From positions 1 to 34,334 of the forward strand of contig CALWVS010000022.1 in the NCBI GenBank assembly GCA_944385095.1: a stretch of 34,334 nt of DNA, in the 5' to 3' direction. The notes beneath the pieces are model-generated. The model did no database searches, was not told where the DNA came from, and saw nothing but the letters and a program-made list of their open reading frames with translations. Below are positions 24,675-32,929 of this stretch, in pieces. Positions within the stretch are counted from its first letter, which is position 1. Each line of letters opens with the position of its first letter. Both the position numbers and the translations under genes were made by a program. This DNA is from an uncultured Oscillospiraceae bacterium (GTDB taxonomy: Bacteria; Bacillota; Clostridia; Oscillospirales; Oscillospiraceae).

Positions 24675-24696
24675 CGGGATTTTTGAAAATTTTCTA

Positions 24697-25316
24697 CTTT
24701 CTTTTTCTTGAAAGAAAAAGAAAGCAAAAAGAACTTCAAGGGTTGCCACCCACAACACTTTCTATGGAACAACTCTCTGCTCTCCAAGGGCATTTGGGTG
24801 GAAAAGTCGCTGAGACTGACTACTCCAAAGGAGTTACCTGAGAGACCTTACAAAATTTTCTTTGCCCACTTTCTTTTTTAAAAGAAAGTGGGTGTAGCCA
24901 TCCCTTCCTTTTTCTTGAAAGAAAAAGGAAGCAAAAAGAACTTCAAGGGTTGCCACCCACAACACTTTCTATGGAACAACTCTCTGCTCTCCAAGGGCAT
25001 TGGGTGGAAAAGTCGCTGAGACTGACAGCAAAAGAAATGTTACTTCAGAGACCTCACAAAATGCTCTTACGGAGTGGAGCAGTTGTTCCTTTCCAAAGGA
25101 GTTGCCTGAGAGACCTCACAAAATGCTCTTACAGAGCGGAGCAGTTGTTCCTTTCCAAAGAAGCTGCCTGAGAGACCTCACAAAATGCTCTTACAGAGTG
25201 GAGCAGTTGTTCCTTTCCAAAGAAGCTGCCTGAGAGACCTCACAAAATGCTCTTACAGAGTGGAGCAGTTGTTCCTTTCCAAAGGAGTTGCCTGAGAGAC
25301 CTTACGAAAATTTCTT
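24697..25316. repeat. Composite repeat block (two elements, gene-free)
   Basis: This 620-bp stretch has no supportable gene. It holds two head-to-tail elements. Each begins with a perfect 13-bp AT-rich inverted repeat (24697-24724 and 24904-24931), followed by GCAAAAAGAACTT and a ~95-bp module A (24725-24820 and 24932-25026) that differs between copies by one inserted base. Element 1 continues with a short piece of a 62-bp unit and closes with another 13-bp inverted repeat (24865-24892). Element 2 continues into 62-bp tandem units (25041 onward). No terminal transposase or target duplication is visible. Confidence 0.85.
25041..25312. repeat. 62-bp tandem repeat (four full copies plus a partial)
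   Basis: Copies start at 25041, 25103, 25165, 25227 and 25289, an exact 62-bp period with only a few substitutions between copies. The last copy decays after about 24 bases. Each unit holds a CTCT/AGAG mini-hairpin and a GCTC/GAGC pair. There are no unique spacers, so it is not a CRISPR array, and 62 is not a multiple of three, so it is not a coding repeat. Confidence 0.92.
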
Positions 25317-25343
25317 GCATTTGTCTGCAAGCTATGGCATACT
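25315..25343 (+). promoter_or_regulatory. Probable promoter for the Rrf2 regulator gene
   Basis: TTGCAT (25315-25320) and CATACT (25338-25343) with a 17-bp spacer lie right at the end of the repeat block. Only moderate match to consensus. Confidence 0.45.
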
Positions 25344-25374
25344 AAGCAGGAAGAAGGGAGTGATTGACACCATT

Positions 25375-25785
25375 ATGATGATTTCCACCAGAGGGCGGTA
25401 TGCCCTGCGTGTGATGCTGGACCTTGCCCAGCAGGAACCAGACCAGTATATCCCCCTGAAAGACATTGCCACCCGTCAGGGAATTTCCGAAAAATATCTG
25501 GAAAGTATCATCCGTGCCCTGTCTCAAAATGGCGACCTGCGAGGCATTCGAGGAAAAGGCGGCGGTTATCAGCTGACCCGTTCCCCAGAGGAATACAGCA
25601 TCGGTCATATTTTACGCCTGACGGAAGGCAGCCTTGCCCCTGTCTCCTGTCTCGAAGATGGTATGAGCGGTTGTGAACGCTCGGATTGTTGCCTCACATT
25701 GCCTGTTTGGAAAAAACTTGACACCATGATTCAGGACTATCTGGACAGTGTTTCTCTTGCAGATCTGCTCAATCAGCAGGATTGA
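25375..25785 (+). CDS. Rrf2/IscR-type transcriptional regulator
   Basis: This 136-residue DNA-binding protein starts MMISTRGRYALRVMLDLA, the standard Rrf2 opening. The winged helix includes IPLKDIATRQGISEKYLESIIRAL (in pieces, about 25-48) and GGYQLTRSPEEYSIG. The effector part has four cysteines in CLEDGMSGCERSDCC followed by LTLPVW, so a [2Fe-2S] cluster as in IscR is likely; the regulator CymR of Bacillus lacks these. The start is the first of two ATGs (25375 or 25378) with only a distant GGGAG site. It is followed by metY from a separate promoter, which makes sulfur or cluster metabolism the likely target; that is inference. Confidence 0.88.
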   Translation: MMISTRGRYALRVMLDLAQQEPDQYIPLKDIATRQGISEKYLESIIRALSQNGDLRGIRGKGGGYQLTRSPEEYSIGHILRLTEGSLAPVSCLEDGMSGCERSDCCLTLPVWKKLDTMIQDYLDSVSLADLLNQQD

Positions 25786-25802
25786 GCAGATCTTTTCTTT
25801 TT
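25761..25802 (+). terminator. Intrinsic terminator after the Rrf2 gene
   Basis: A perfect 13-bp stem (25761-25773 with 25781-25793) with a seven-base loop is followed by TTTCTTTTTCC. It covers the stop codon. Confidence 0.9.
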
Positions 25803-25814
25803 CCTATTTTCCTA

Positions 25815-25844
25815 TTGACAAGGTTGGTTTATCTGTGGTATAGT
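25815..25844 (+). promoter_or_regulatory. Promoter for metY
   Basis: TTGACA (25815-25820) and TATAGT (25839-25844) with an 18-bp spacer. A GTGG/CCAC inverted repeat overlaps the -10 region (25835-25852), a possible but unproven operator. No S-box or T-box RNA fits in the 55-nt leader. Confidence 0.75.
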
Positions 25845-25899
25845 TCCACCATATTTTATGACGCTAAATTGCTATCACAAAAAAGAAAGGGTGTTTCCC

Positions 25900-27186
25900 A
25901 TGTCTCGTCCAGCCTATCACTTTGAAACATTAGCCCTCCATGTTGGTCAGGAAACTCCAGACCCTGCCACAGATGCCCGCTCCGTTCCTATTTATCAGAC
26001 TGCCTCCTATGTGTTTCCCAGTGCAGAAAATGCAGAGGATCGCTTCTCCCTCCGTGCTGGTGGAAACATCTATGGCAGACTGACCAACCCCACACAGGAG
26101 GTACTGGAAAAGCGGATTGCCGCCCTGGAAGGTGGCTCTGCTGCTCTGGCTGTTTCCTCTGGTGCTACCGCCATTACCTACACCATACAGGCGTTGGCAC
26201 AGGCTGGCGACCATATCGTAGCACAGAAAACCATCTATGGTGGTACTTACAATTTACTGGCACACACCCTGCCTCAATTCGGTATCTCCACCAGCTTTGT
26301 AGATGCCCATAACCTAGAAGCAGTGGAAGCTGCCATTGCTCCAAACACCAAAGCCATCTATCTGGAGACACTGGGCAACCCAAATTGTGATATTCCTGAC
26401 ATAGATGCCATTGCAGCCATTGCCCACCGCCATCAGATTCCTCTGGTGATTGACAATACCTTTGGCACACCCTATCTCATCAGACCCATCGAGCATGGTG
26501 CAGACATTGTGGTACACTCTGCCACCAAGTTTATTGGCGGTCATGGTACGTCTCTGGGTGGTATTATTGTAGAATCTGGGCAGTTTGATTGGAAAGCCAC
26601 TAGAAAATTCCCACAGATTGCAGACCCAAACCCCAGCTATCATGGGGTAGCCTTTGCAGAGGCAGCAGGTCCTGCTGCCTTTGTCACCTATATTCGTGCG
26701 GTTTTACTGCGTGATATGGGGGCTGCCATCTCCCCGTTCAACGCTTTTTTGCTCCTACAGGGTACAGAAACTCTGGCACTGCGTATGGACCGCCATATAG
26801 AGAACACCAAACAGGTGGTGGCATTTTTACAGCAACATCCCAAGGTACAGAAGGTCAATCACCCCTCACTGCCTGACCACCCAAACCATGCACTCTATCA
26901 GCGGTATTTCCCAAAGGGCGGCGGCTCTATTTTTACCTTTGATGTCGTTGGCGGTAAACAGGAAGCGCACACCTTCATTGACCATCTGAATATCTTCTCC
27001 CTCCTTGCCAACGTGGCAGATGTGAAAAGTCTGGTCATCCATCCAGCCACTACAACCCACGCTCAACTCACCCCAGAGGAGCTGGAGGAACAGAATATTC
27101 ACCCTGGCACCATCCGCCTTTCTATCGGCACAGAACACATTCAAGACATTCTGGCAGATTTGGAACAGGCTCTTGCAGTCATTTAA
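25900..27186 (+). CDS. metY: O-acetylhomoserine sulfhydrylase (aminocarboxypropyltransferase)
   Basis: This PLP enzyme makes homocysteine, or cysteine from O-acetylserine, using sulfide. At 428 residues it has the long form typical of MetY rather than the ~380-residue cystathionine enzymes. Visible are FETLALHVGQETPDPATDARSVPIYQ (in pieces, 8-32), the YGRLTNPT loop (58-65), SSGATAI, LETLGNP, VIDNTFGTP and the Schiff-base lysine K210 in HSATKFIGGHG. The start at 25900 follows GAAAGGG by about eight bases; an upstream in-frame ATG at 25858 has no site. It is a single-gene unit, followed by the polyamine operon promoter. Confidence 0.95.
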   Translation: MSRPAYHFETLALHVGQETPDPATDARSVPIYQTASYVFPSAENAEDRFSLRAGGNIYGRLTNPTQEVLEKRIAALEGGSAALAVSSGATAITYTIQALAQAGDHIVAQKTIYGGTYNLLAHTLPQFGISTSFVDAHNLEAVEAAIAPNTKAIYLETLGNPNCDIPDIDAIAAIAHRHQIPLVIDNTFGTPYLIRPIEHGADIVVHSATKFIGGHGTSLGGIIVESGQFDWKATRKFPQIADPNPSYHGVAFAEAAGPAAFVTYIRAVLLRDMGAAISPFNAFLLLQGTETLALRMDRHIENTKQVVAFLQQHPKVQKVNHPSLPDHPNHALYQRYFPKGGGSIFTFDVVGGKQEAHTFIDHLNIFSLLANVADVKSLVIHPATTTHAQLTPEELEEQNIHPGTIRLSIGTEHIQDILADLEQALAVI

Positions 27187-27208
27187 CCTCTATTTCACAA
27201 AAAATGTG

Positions 27209-27237
27209 TTGACAAACCACTTTTCATGACTTATACT
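27209..27237 (+). promoter_or_regulatory. Promoter for the polyamine operon
   Basis: TTGACA (27209-27214) and TATACT (27232-27237) with an exact 17-bp spacer, 415 bp before the speD start codon. Confidence 0.85.
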
Positions 27238-27242
27238 TCATT

Positions 27243-27583
27243 CGTCATGTGATATGAGTTTTCATACAGAGTATCTCATGCAAATATTTCTTCTGACCAC
27301 CCAGTCGATTGGGTTAAGGCCATACGGACAGCCGGGTCAACTGCCGATAGGCAATCTTTAGTATTGCCATTATTGATTGAGTTAAAAGCTCAATTTTATA
27401 AGTTGGTTACTCACAACCGCTGCGTGAACCGCATCAACTTGTAAAACGGTCAATAAAGAGTAGTAAAAGTAAGTATTTGCTATATAGACTCTGTAAGAAC
27501 GCAATATCCCCCTCCCTCTGTGCCCCCTTTTCTATTTGGGTGTCGTCAGTGGGTGGACATGGCGTCATTACATTTTGAACCAT
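27243..27583 (+). ncRNA. Highly folded leader RNA of the polyamine operon (candidate riboswitch)
   Basis: The leader is dense with stems. ATGAG/CTCAT with inner ATAC/GTAT spans 27254-27279. ACCCAG/TTGGGT lies at 27299-27314, GGCAAT/ATTGCC at 27350-27368 and ATTGAG/CTCAAT at 27376-27394. AAGTTG/CAACTT (27400-27440) encloses a GGTT/AACC hairpin whose TCAC loop (27411-27414) can pair with GTGA (27424-27427), a possible pseudoknot. CATTAC at 27566-27571 can pair with GTAATG at 27591-27596 inside the downstream terminator. I do not recognise SAM-I, T-box, lysine, cobalamin, THF or guanidine signatures. Ligand and function are not known. Confidence 0.6.
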
Positions 27584-27586
27584 TTG

Positions 27587-27627
27587 ACAGGTAATGTGTG
27601 TCACTCACACATTGCCTGTTTTATTTT
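27587..27627 (+). terminator. Leader terminator (attenuator) before speD
   Basis: A 14-bp stem (27587-27600 with 27606-27619, one G-U pair) with loop TCACT is followed by TTTTATTTT. It stands between the promoter and the first gene, so readthrough must be controlled or partial. Bases 27591-27596 can pair instead with 27566-27571. Confidence 0.88.
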
Positions 27628-27651
27628 GCCGAAAAAAGGGAGATATTGGGT

Positions 27652-28413
27652 ATGGGGGATAAATTGAGACTATATGGCTTTAACAATCTAACCAAGGCAT
27701 TGAGTTTTAACATCTATGATGTGTGTTACGCAAAAACAGCCCGTGAACAAAAAGACTACATTGCCTATATTGATGAACAGTATAACTCCGAGCGTCTGAC
27801 CACCATTCTGACCAACCTCACCGACATGATTGGTGCTAGAGTATTAAACATTGCCAAACAGGACTACGAACCACAGGGAGCATCTGTTACCATTCTGATT
27901 GCAGAAAGTTCCATGATTCCAGTGGGACAGACTCAGCTTGCCCATCTGGACAAAAGCCATGTTACTGTCCATACCTATCCAGAATACCATCCCGAAACCA
28001 GTCTTGCCACTTTTCGTGTGGATATTGATGTGGCTACCTGTGGAGAAATTACTCCACTGTCCACACTGGACTATCTCATTGGCTCCTTTGATTCTGATAT
28101 TATTACCATGGATTATCGTGTACGGGGCTTTACTCGGGATATGAGCGGTAAAAAACTATTTTTGGACCACAAAGTAACCTCCATTCAGGATTACATTGAC
28201 CCCAAAACCCTGCTGCGCTACGATGCTGTAGATGTGAATGTATATGGTTCCAACCTGTTCCATACCAGAATGATGGTCAAAGACATTGACTTACAAAATT
28301 ATCTCTTTAAAACGGATGTCTATGAACTGCCGCCCCAGACACGACTTGAAATTATGAACAACCTGCGAAAAGAAATGATTGAAATTTTCAGTGGACGCAA
28401 TATCTACGACTGA
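27652..28413 (+). CDS. speD: S-adenosylmethionine decarboxylase proenzyme
   Basis: This enzyme makes decarboxylated AdoMet, the aminopropyl donor for SpeE. At 253 residues it is of the E. coli-like long prokaryotic class. Self-cleavage should occur between K101 and S102 in [13 protein letters not shown], leaving the pyruvoyl group on S102; the downstream CGEI and the [16 protein letters not shown] region (in the C-terminal half) fit the family. The ATG at 27652 has GGGAG nine bases upstream; a longer frame beginning at 27598 runs inside the terminator hairpin and is rejected. It is the first gene of the operon. C. difficile has a related speA-speD-speE-speB set. Confidence 0.95.
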   Translation: MGDKLRLYGFNNLTKALSFNIYDVCYAKTAREQKDYIAYIDEQYNSERLTTILTNLTDMIGARVLNIAKQDYEPQGASVTILIAESSMIPVGQTQLAHLDKSHVTVHTYPEYHPETSLATFRVDIDVATCGEITPLSTLDYLIGSFDSDIITMDYRVRGFTRDMSGKKLFLDHKVTSIQDYIDPKTLLRYDAVDVNVYGSNLFHTRMMVKDIDLQNYLFKTDVYELPPQTRLEIMNNLRKEMIEIFSGRNIYD

Positions 28414-28435
28414 ACAATGGAAGGAGGGAACAGTC

Positions 28436-29887
28436 ATGGCACAAAATCCCCAGACAAAAGCCCCCATTTATGAGGCGTTACAGCGTTTTCAATCCATGAG
28501 AGTGGTACCATTTGATGTTCCAGGACACAAGCGAGGCAGAGGCAATCCAGAGCTTGCCCAGCTTTTGGGCAGCCAGTGTGTCAGTATGGATGTAAATTCC
28601 ATGAAACCACTGGACAACCTGTGTCACCCCATCTCTGTCATTCGGGAGGCAGAAGAGCTGGCAGCGCAGGCATTTGGTGCAGCCCACGCCTTTTTGATGG
28701 TAGGTGGAACCACCAGTGCAGTACAGAGTATGGTACTTTCCACCGTAAAACGTGGGGACAAAATTATCCTGCCCCGCAATGTCCACCGCAGTGTGATGGG
28801 TGCGCTGGTGCTGTGTGGTGCCATTCCTGTGTATGTAAATCCAGCCTGTGATGACCGGTTGGGAATTCCGCTTGGTATGGGCGTGGCTGATGTGGAAGCT
28901 GCCATTCAAAAGCATCCCGATGCCAAAGCCATTTTAGTCAACAACCCCACCTACTACGGCATTTGTTCTGATTTACGCTCCATTGTAAAACTTGCCCATG
29001 CACATGGTATGTTGTGCCTTGCAGATGAAGCCCACGGAACCCACTTCTATTTTAGTTCCCAACTGCCTGTCTCTGCGATGGAAGCCGGTGCAGACATGGC
29101 AGCCGTTTCCATGCACAAATCCGGCGGCAGTCTCACCCAGAGCAGTCTTTTGCTCATTGGAAACAGTGTCTCCCCTGGTCATGTGCGTCAGATTATCAAC
29201 CTGACCCAGACCACCAGCGGTTCTTATCTGTTACTCAGCAGTCTGGACATTGCCCGCCGGAACCTTGCCCTGCGCGGCAAAGAGGAATTTGAACGGGTCA
29301 TTCAGCTTGCCCAATATGCCCGTGAGGAAATCAACCAGATTGGGGGCTACTATGCCTTTGGTCGGGAGTTAATCAATGGGGACAGCATCTATGATTTTGA
29401 TTTAACCAAGTTGTCTGTCAACACACTGGAGATTGGACTTGCCGGCATTGAGGTCTATGACCTGCTGCGAGATGAATATGACATTCAAATTGAATTTGGA
29501 GATTTGGGCAACATTCTTGCCTATCTCTCCATTGGAGACCGCCCCAGAGAGGTGGAACGACTGGTGGGTGCATTGAGTGAGGTACGCCGTCGGTTTGGCA
29601 GCTCTGGCACCAATTTGATGAAACAGGAGTACATTGACCCACAGGTGGCTGTCTCCCCACAGGAGGCATTTTATGCCCCAAAGAAAAGTTTGCCCATTGG
29701 GGAAACCGATGGGATGATTTGCAGTGAATTTGTCATGTGTTATCCCCCAGGCATTCCCATTTTAGCACCAGGAGAACGGATTACCCGTGAGATTCTCAAC
29801 TATATCCAATATGCCAAGGAAAAGGGCTGTTCTATGACCGGTCCAGAGGATGCGGATATTTTATATTTAAACGTGTTGGACACATAA
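28436..29887 (+). CDS. speA: Arginine (or lysine/ornithine) decarboxylase, aminotransferase fold
   Basis: This is a PLP decarboxylase of the Orn/Lys/Arg family without the N-terminal wing domain, 483 residues, close in length to B. subtilis SpeA. Key parts are PFDVPGHKRG (25-34), the GGTTSA cofactor loop (90-95), NNPTYYG (169-175), DEAHGTHF (197-204) and the Schiff-base lysine K228 in SMHKSGGSLTQSS. The C-terminal domain (about 370-483) ends with the PPGIPILAPGERI motif. The ATG follows AAGGAGGG, 22 bp after speD. The presence of the ureohydrolase gene speB downstream favours arginine as substrate, giving agmatine. Confidence 0.9.
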   Translation: MAQNPQTKAPIYEALQRFQSMRVVPFDVPGHKRGRGNPELAQLLGSQCVSMDVNSMKPLDNLCHPISVIREAEELAAQAFGAAHAFLMVGGTTSAVQSMVLSTVKRGDKIILPRNVHRSVMGALVLCGAIPVYVNPACDDRLGIPLGMGVADVEAAIQKHPDAKAILVNNPTYYGICSDLRSIVKLAHAHGMLCLADEAHGTHFYFSSQLPVSAMEAGADMAAVSMHKSGGSLTQSSLLLIGNSVSPGHVRQIINLTQTTSGSYLLLSSLDIARRNLALRGKEEFERVIQLAQYAREEINQIGGYYAFGRELINGDSIYDFDLTKLSVNTLEIGLAGIEVYDLLRDEYDIQIEFGDLGNILAYLSIGDRPREVERLVGALSEVRRRFGSSGTNLMKQEYIDPQVAVSPQEAFYAPKKSLPIGETDGMICSEFVMCYPPGIPILAPGERITREILNYIQYAKEKGCSMTGPEDADILYLNVLDT

Positions 29888-29900
29888 GGGAGGTTACAGT

Positions 29901-30752
29901 GTGGACTATTGGTTTAGTGAGGTACAAACCCCAAATGTAAAATTTTCCATTAAAGTGGACCACCAGCTCTACAGTGGCAAAAGTGAGTTTCAACGCATTG
30001 ATGTGTTTGACTCCCCGGAGTTTGGCAGATTTCTGGCTCTGGATGGCTATATGATGCTGACCGAAAAGGATGAGTTCATCTACCATGAAATGATTGTCCA
30101 TCCTGCTATGGCAGTGCATCCAAATGTAAAGGATGTACTGGTGATTGGGGCAGGGGATGGGGGTGTCATCCGTGAGCTTGCCCAGTATCCAGAAATTGAA
30201 CACATTGATATGGTAGAAATCGACCCTCTTGTGGTTGAGGTGTGCAAAAAATATCTGCCCAAAACCGCCTGCCGCTTTGATGAACCCCGGCTGACCATCC
30301 ACTATGAGGACGGTTTAAAATTTGTTCGTACCGTCCATGAGCAGTACGATTTGATTATTGTGGATTCTACGGACCCCTTTGGTCCTGGTGAGGGGCTGTT
30401 TACCCGTGAATTTTATGGGAACTGTTTCAAGGCACTGCGCCCAGATGGCATTATGATTAACCAGCATGAAAGCCCCTTCTATCCACAGGATGCACAGGCT
30501 TGCCAGCGTGCCCATAAACGGATTGTGGAGTCTTTCCCCATCGCCAAGGTCTATCAAGCCCATATCCCAACCTACCCATCTGGTCACTGGCTCTTTGGCT
30601 TTGCCAGCAAACAATATCACCCTCTGCGTGATTTGGACGAAGCCAGATGGAATTTACGGGGAATTCACAGTAAATACTACACCACCACCCTGCACAAAGG
30701 TGCATTTTATATCCCTGCCTATGTAGAGGAACTTTTGAAGGAAGTGGAATAA
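29901..30752 (+). CDS. speE: Spermidine synthase (aminopropyltransferase)
   Basis: SpeE moves the aminopropyl group of decarboxylated AdoMet to an amine acceptor. The 283 residues have the gate-loop motif YHEM (61-64), the dcAdoMet motif GAGDGG (83-88), the acidic VEIDPLVV end of the second strand, YEDG (135-138) and the catalytic DSTDPFGPG (155-163). The start is GTG, seven bases after GGGAGG and 13 bp after speA. The acceptor may be putrescine, but agmatine or spermidine are real alternatives given the operon content; substrate choice cannot be read from these motifs. Confidence 0.93.
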   Translation: MDYWFSEVQTPNVKFSIKVDHQLYSGKSEFQRIDVFDSPEFGRFLALDGYMMLTEKDEFIYHEMIVHPAMAVHPNVKDVLVIGAGDGGVIRELAQYPEIEHIDMVEIDPLVVEVCKKYLPKTACRFDEPRLTIHYEDGLKFVRTVHEQYDLIIVDSTDPFGPGEGLFTREFYGNCFKALRPDGIMINQHESPFYPQDAQACQRAHKRIVESFPIAKVYQAHIPTYPSGHWLFGFASKQYHPLRDLDEARWNLRGIHSKYYTTTLHKGAFYIPAYVEELLKEVE

Positions 30753-30782
30753 TTTCTTTCATGCAGAGGAGTTTTGCGAGAA

Positions 30783-31640
30783 ATGTTAAACAAAAATATT
30801 GAGACCTTTATGGCATGTGACAAGGAGCCAAATTACGCCTCCACCATTTTATTTGGTGCCCCCTTTGACTCCACAACTTCTTACCGCCCAGGCACCCGCT
30901 TTGGCAGTGCTGCCATCCGCAAAGAATCCTATGGCATTGAAACTTACAGCCCCTATCAGGACCAGGATTTGGAGGATGCCCCTGTTCTGGATATTGGAGA
31001 TTTGGAACTGTGCTTTGGCAGTGCAGAAAAAGCACTGGATGCCATTGAAACACAGACCCGTGAAATTTTGCAGCTTTCCAAACGCCCCTTTATGATTGGT
31101 GGTGAGCATCTGGTGACTTTGGGTGCAGTGCGTGCTGTAGCGGAACAGTACCCTGACTTGCATATCATCCATTTTGATGCCCACGCTGATTTACGGGATG
31201 ACTATCTGGGTGCCCCCCTGTCCCACGCCTGTGTCATCCGTCGGTGCTGGGAACTGGTGGGAGATGGGCGTATCTTCCAGTTTGGCATTCGCTCCGGTGA
31301 AAAAGCAGAATTTCAGTGGGGACACTCCCATGTGAAAACCCAGCTTTTTTCTTTTGAAGGGCTGGAACAGGTGGTGGAATCCCTGTCTGGAAAGCCAGTC
31401 TATTTTACGGTAGATTTGGACGTACTGGACCCATCTGTATTCCCCGGCACTGGCACACCGGAACCCGGCGGCGTCAGCTTTGAAGATTTGCGCAAAGCGG
31501 TCACTCTGGTCTGTTCCAAAACCAGAGTGGTGGGCTGTGATGTGAACGAGTTAAGCCCCCACTATGACCAGAGTGGTGTCTCTACCATTACCGCCTGTAA
31601 AATCATCCGTGAAATGCTGTTGGCATTCCATCAAATTTAA
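30783..31640 (+). CDS. speB: Agmatinase-family ureohydrolase
   Basis: This is a binuclear manganese ureohydrolase of the arginase/agmatinase family, 285 residues. The metal motifs are GGEH (106-109), DAHADLRD (132-139) and DLDVLDPS (211-218), followed by PGTGTPEPGG and the C-terminal DVNELSP. It would release urea from agmatine to give putrescine, or from N1-aminopropylagmatine to give spermidine. The ATG at 30783 is 11 bases after GAGGAG; the in-frame TTG at 30774 is only two bases from it. It follows speE by 30 bp. Confidence 0.93.
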   Translation: MLNKNIETFMACDKEPNYASTILFGAPFDSTTSYRPGTRFGSAAIRKESYGIETYSPYQDQDLEDAPVLDIGDLELCFGSAEKALDAIETQTREILQLSKRPFMIGGEHLVTLGAVRAVAEQYPDLHIIHFDAHADLRDDYLGAPLSHACVIRRCWELVGDGRIFQFGIRSGEKAEFQWGHSHVKTQLFSFEGLEQVVESLSGKPVYFTVDLDVLDPSVFPGTGTPEPGGVSFEDLRKAVTLVCSKTRVVGCDVNELSPHYDQSGVSTITACKIIREMLLAFHQI

Positions 31641-31669
31641 TTTGTGAGCGATACAAGGAGGAAGTTTCT

Positions 31670-32929
31670 ATGAGCAAGGTACTGATTATCGGCTGCGGTG
31701 GTGTGGCAGGTGTTGCCATCCACAAGTGCTGCCAGAACAGTGAAGTATTTGAGGAAATTTGCATTGCAAGCCGCACCAAGTCCAAGTGCGATGCCCTGAA
31801 AGCCAAGCTGGAGGGTACAACCAAAACCAAAATTACCACAGAACAGGTGGACGCAGACAAGGTGGAGGAAGTGATTGCCTTAATCAAAAAGGTACAGCCT
31901 GACCTTGTGATGAATATTGCACTGCCCTATCAGGATTTGACCATTATGGATGCCTGCCTCGCCTGTGGGGTCAACTATCTGGACACTGCCAACTATGAGC
32001 CTGAAAATCTGGATGACCCAGAGTGGAAGGCAGCCTATGAAAAACGCTGCAAAGAGGAAGGGTTTTCTGCCTACTTTGACTACTCCTACCAGTGGGCATA
32101 CAAAGAGAAGTTTGAAAAAGCTGGGCTGACTGCCCTGCTTGGCACTGGCTTTGACCCCGGTGTGACACAGGCATACTGTGCCTATGCCCAGAAGCATCTC
32201 TTTGATGAAATTGATACCATTGACATTCTGGACTGTAACGGCGGCGACCACGGCTACCCCTTCGCCACCAACTTCAATCCTGAAATCAACCTGCGTGAAG
32301 TATCTGCCCCCGGTTCCTACTGGGAGAATGGTCACTGGGTAGAAATTCCTGCTATGTCCATTAAGCGTGAATACAACTTTGACCAGGTGGGACAGAAAGA
32401 TATGTATCTGCTCCATCATGAGGAAATTGAGTCCCTTGCCAAGAATATTCCCAATGTAAAGCGGATTCGCTTTTTCATGACTTTCGGACAGAGCTACCTG
32501 ACCCATATGAAGTGTCTGGAAAATGTGGGGATGCTGTCCACTACCCCCATTCAGTTTGAAGGTCATGAAATTGTTCCCATTCAGTTCCTGAAAGCCCTGC
32601 TGCCTGACCCTGCCACTTTAGGTCCACGCACCAAGGGAAAAACCAACATTGGCTGCATTTTCACCGGCAGAAAGGACGGCAAGGAGAAAACCGCCTATAT
32701 TTACAATGTCTGTGACCATGAGGAGTGCTACCGTGAGGTAGGCAGTCAAGCCATCAGCTACACCACCGGTGTCCCTGCCATGATTGGTGCCATGATGCTG
32801 CTCACCGGCAAGTGGAACAAACCTGGTGTCTTTACGGTAGAGGAGTTTGACCCCGATCCCTATATGGATGCCCTGAATCAGTGGGGACTGCCCTGGCAGA
32901 TTAACGAACATCCTGAGTTGGTGGACTAA
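31670..32929 (+). CDS. Carboxynorspermidine/carboxyspermidine dehydrogenase
   Basis: This NADPH-type reductase of the saccharopine dehydrogenase family has 419 residues. It couples aspartate semialdehyde with a diamine by reductive condensation (putrescine gives carboxyspermidine; agmatine gives carboxyaminopropylagmatine in relatives). The N-terminal Rossmann motif is GCGGVAG (8-14). NIALPYQDLTIMDACLACGVNYLDTANYE (in pieces, 82-110) and LLGTGFDPGVT (157-166) are strongly conserved in the family. The ATG follows AAGGAGG, and the end overlaps the decarboxylase gene (TAATG). The diamine used cannot be told from sequence. Confidence 0.9.
   Translation: MSKVLIIGCGGVAGVAIHKCCQNSEVFEEICIASRTKSKCDALKAKLEGTTKTKITTEQVDADKVEEVIALIKKVQPDLVMNIALPYQDLTIMDACLACGVNYLDTANYEPENLDDPEWKAAYEKRCKEEGFSAYFDYSYQWAYKEKFEKAGLTALLGTGFDPGVTQAYCAYAQKHLFDEIDTIDILDCNGGDHGYPFATNFNPEINLREVSAPGSYWENGHWVEIPAMSIKREYNFDQVGQKDMYLLHHEEIESLAKNIPNVKRIRFFMTFGQSYLTHMKCLENVGMLSTTPIQFEGHEIVPIQFLKALLPDPATLGPRTKGKTNIGCIFTGRKDGKEKTAYIYNVCDHEECYREVGSQAISYTTGVPAMIGAMMLLTGKWNKPGVFTVEEFDPDPYMDALNQWGLPWQINEHPELVD

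Noticed and set aside
23047-24711. A 554-codon plus-strand open frame opposite the hydrogenase gene
   Set aside because: It is the antisense of a well-supported iron-sulfur protein, its product is rich in His, Cys and Thr with no family features, and it starts in the terminator.
24950-25233. Short plus-strand open frames through the repeats
   Set aside because: The 62-bp unit is not a multiple of three, so frames shift from copy to copy, no ribosome-binding site is suitable, and the predicted peptides resemble nothing.
25041-25312. Possible CRISPR array
   Set aside because: The 62-bp units are contiguous with no unique spacers, and there are no cas genes.
27187-27651. SAM-I, T-box, lysine, cobalamin or guanidine riboswitch before speD, or a tRNA, RNase P RNA or tmRNA
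   Set aside because: None of the conserved sequence blocks of these RNAs that I know can be found in the leader.
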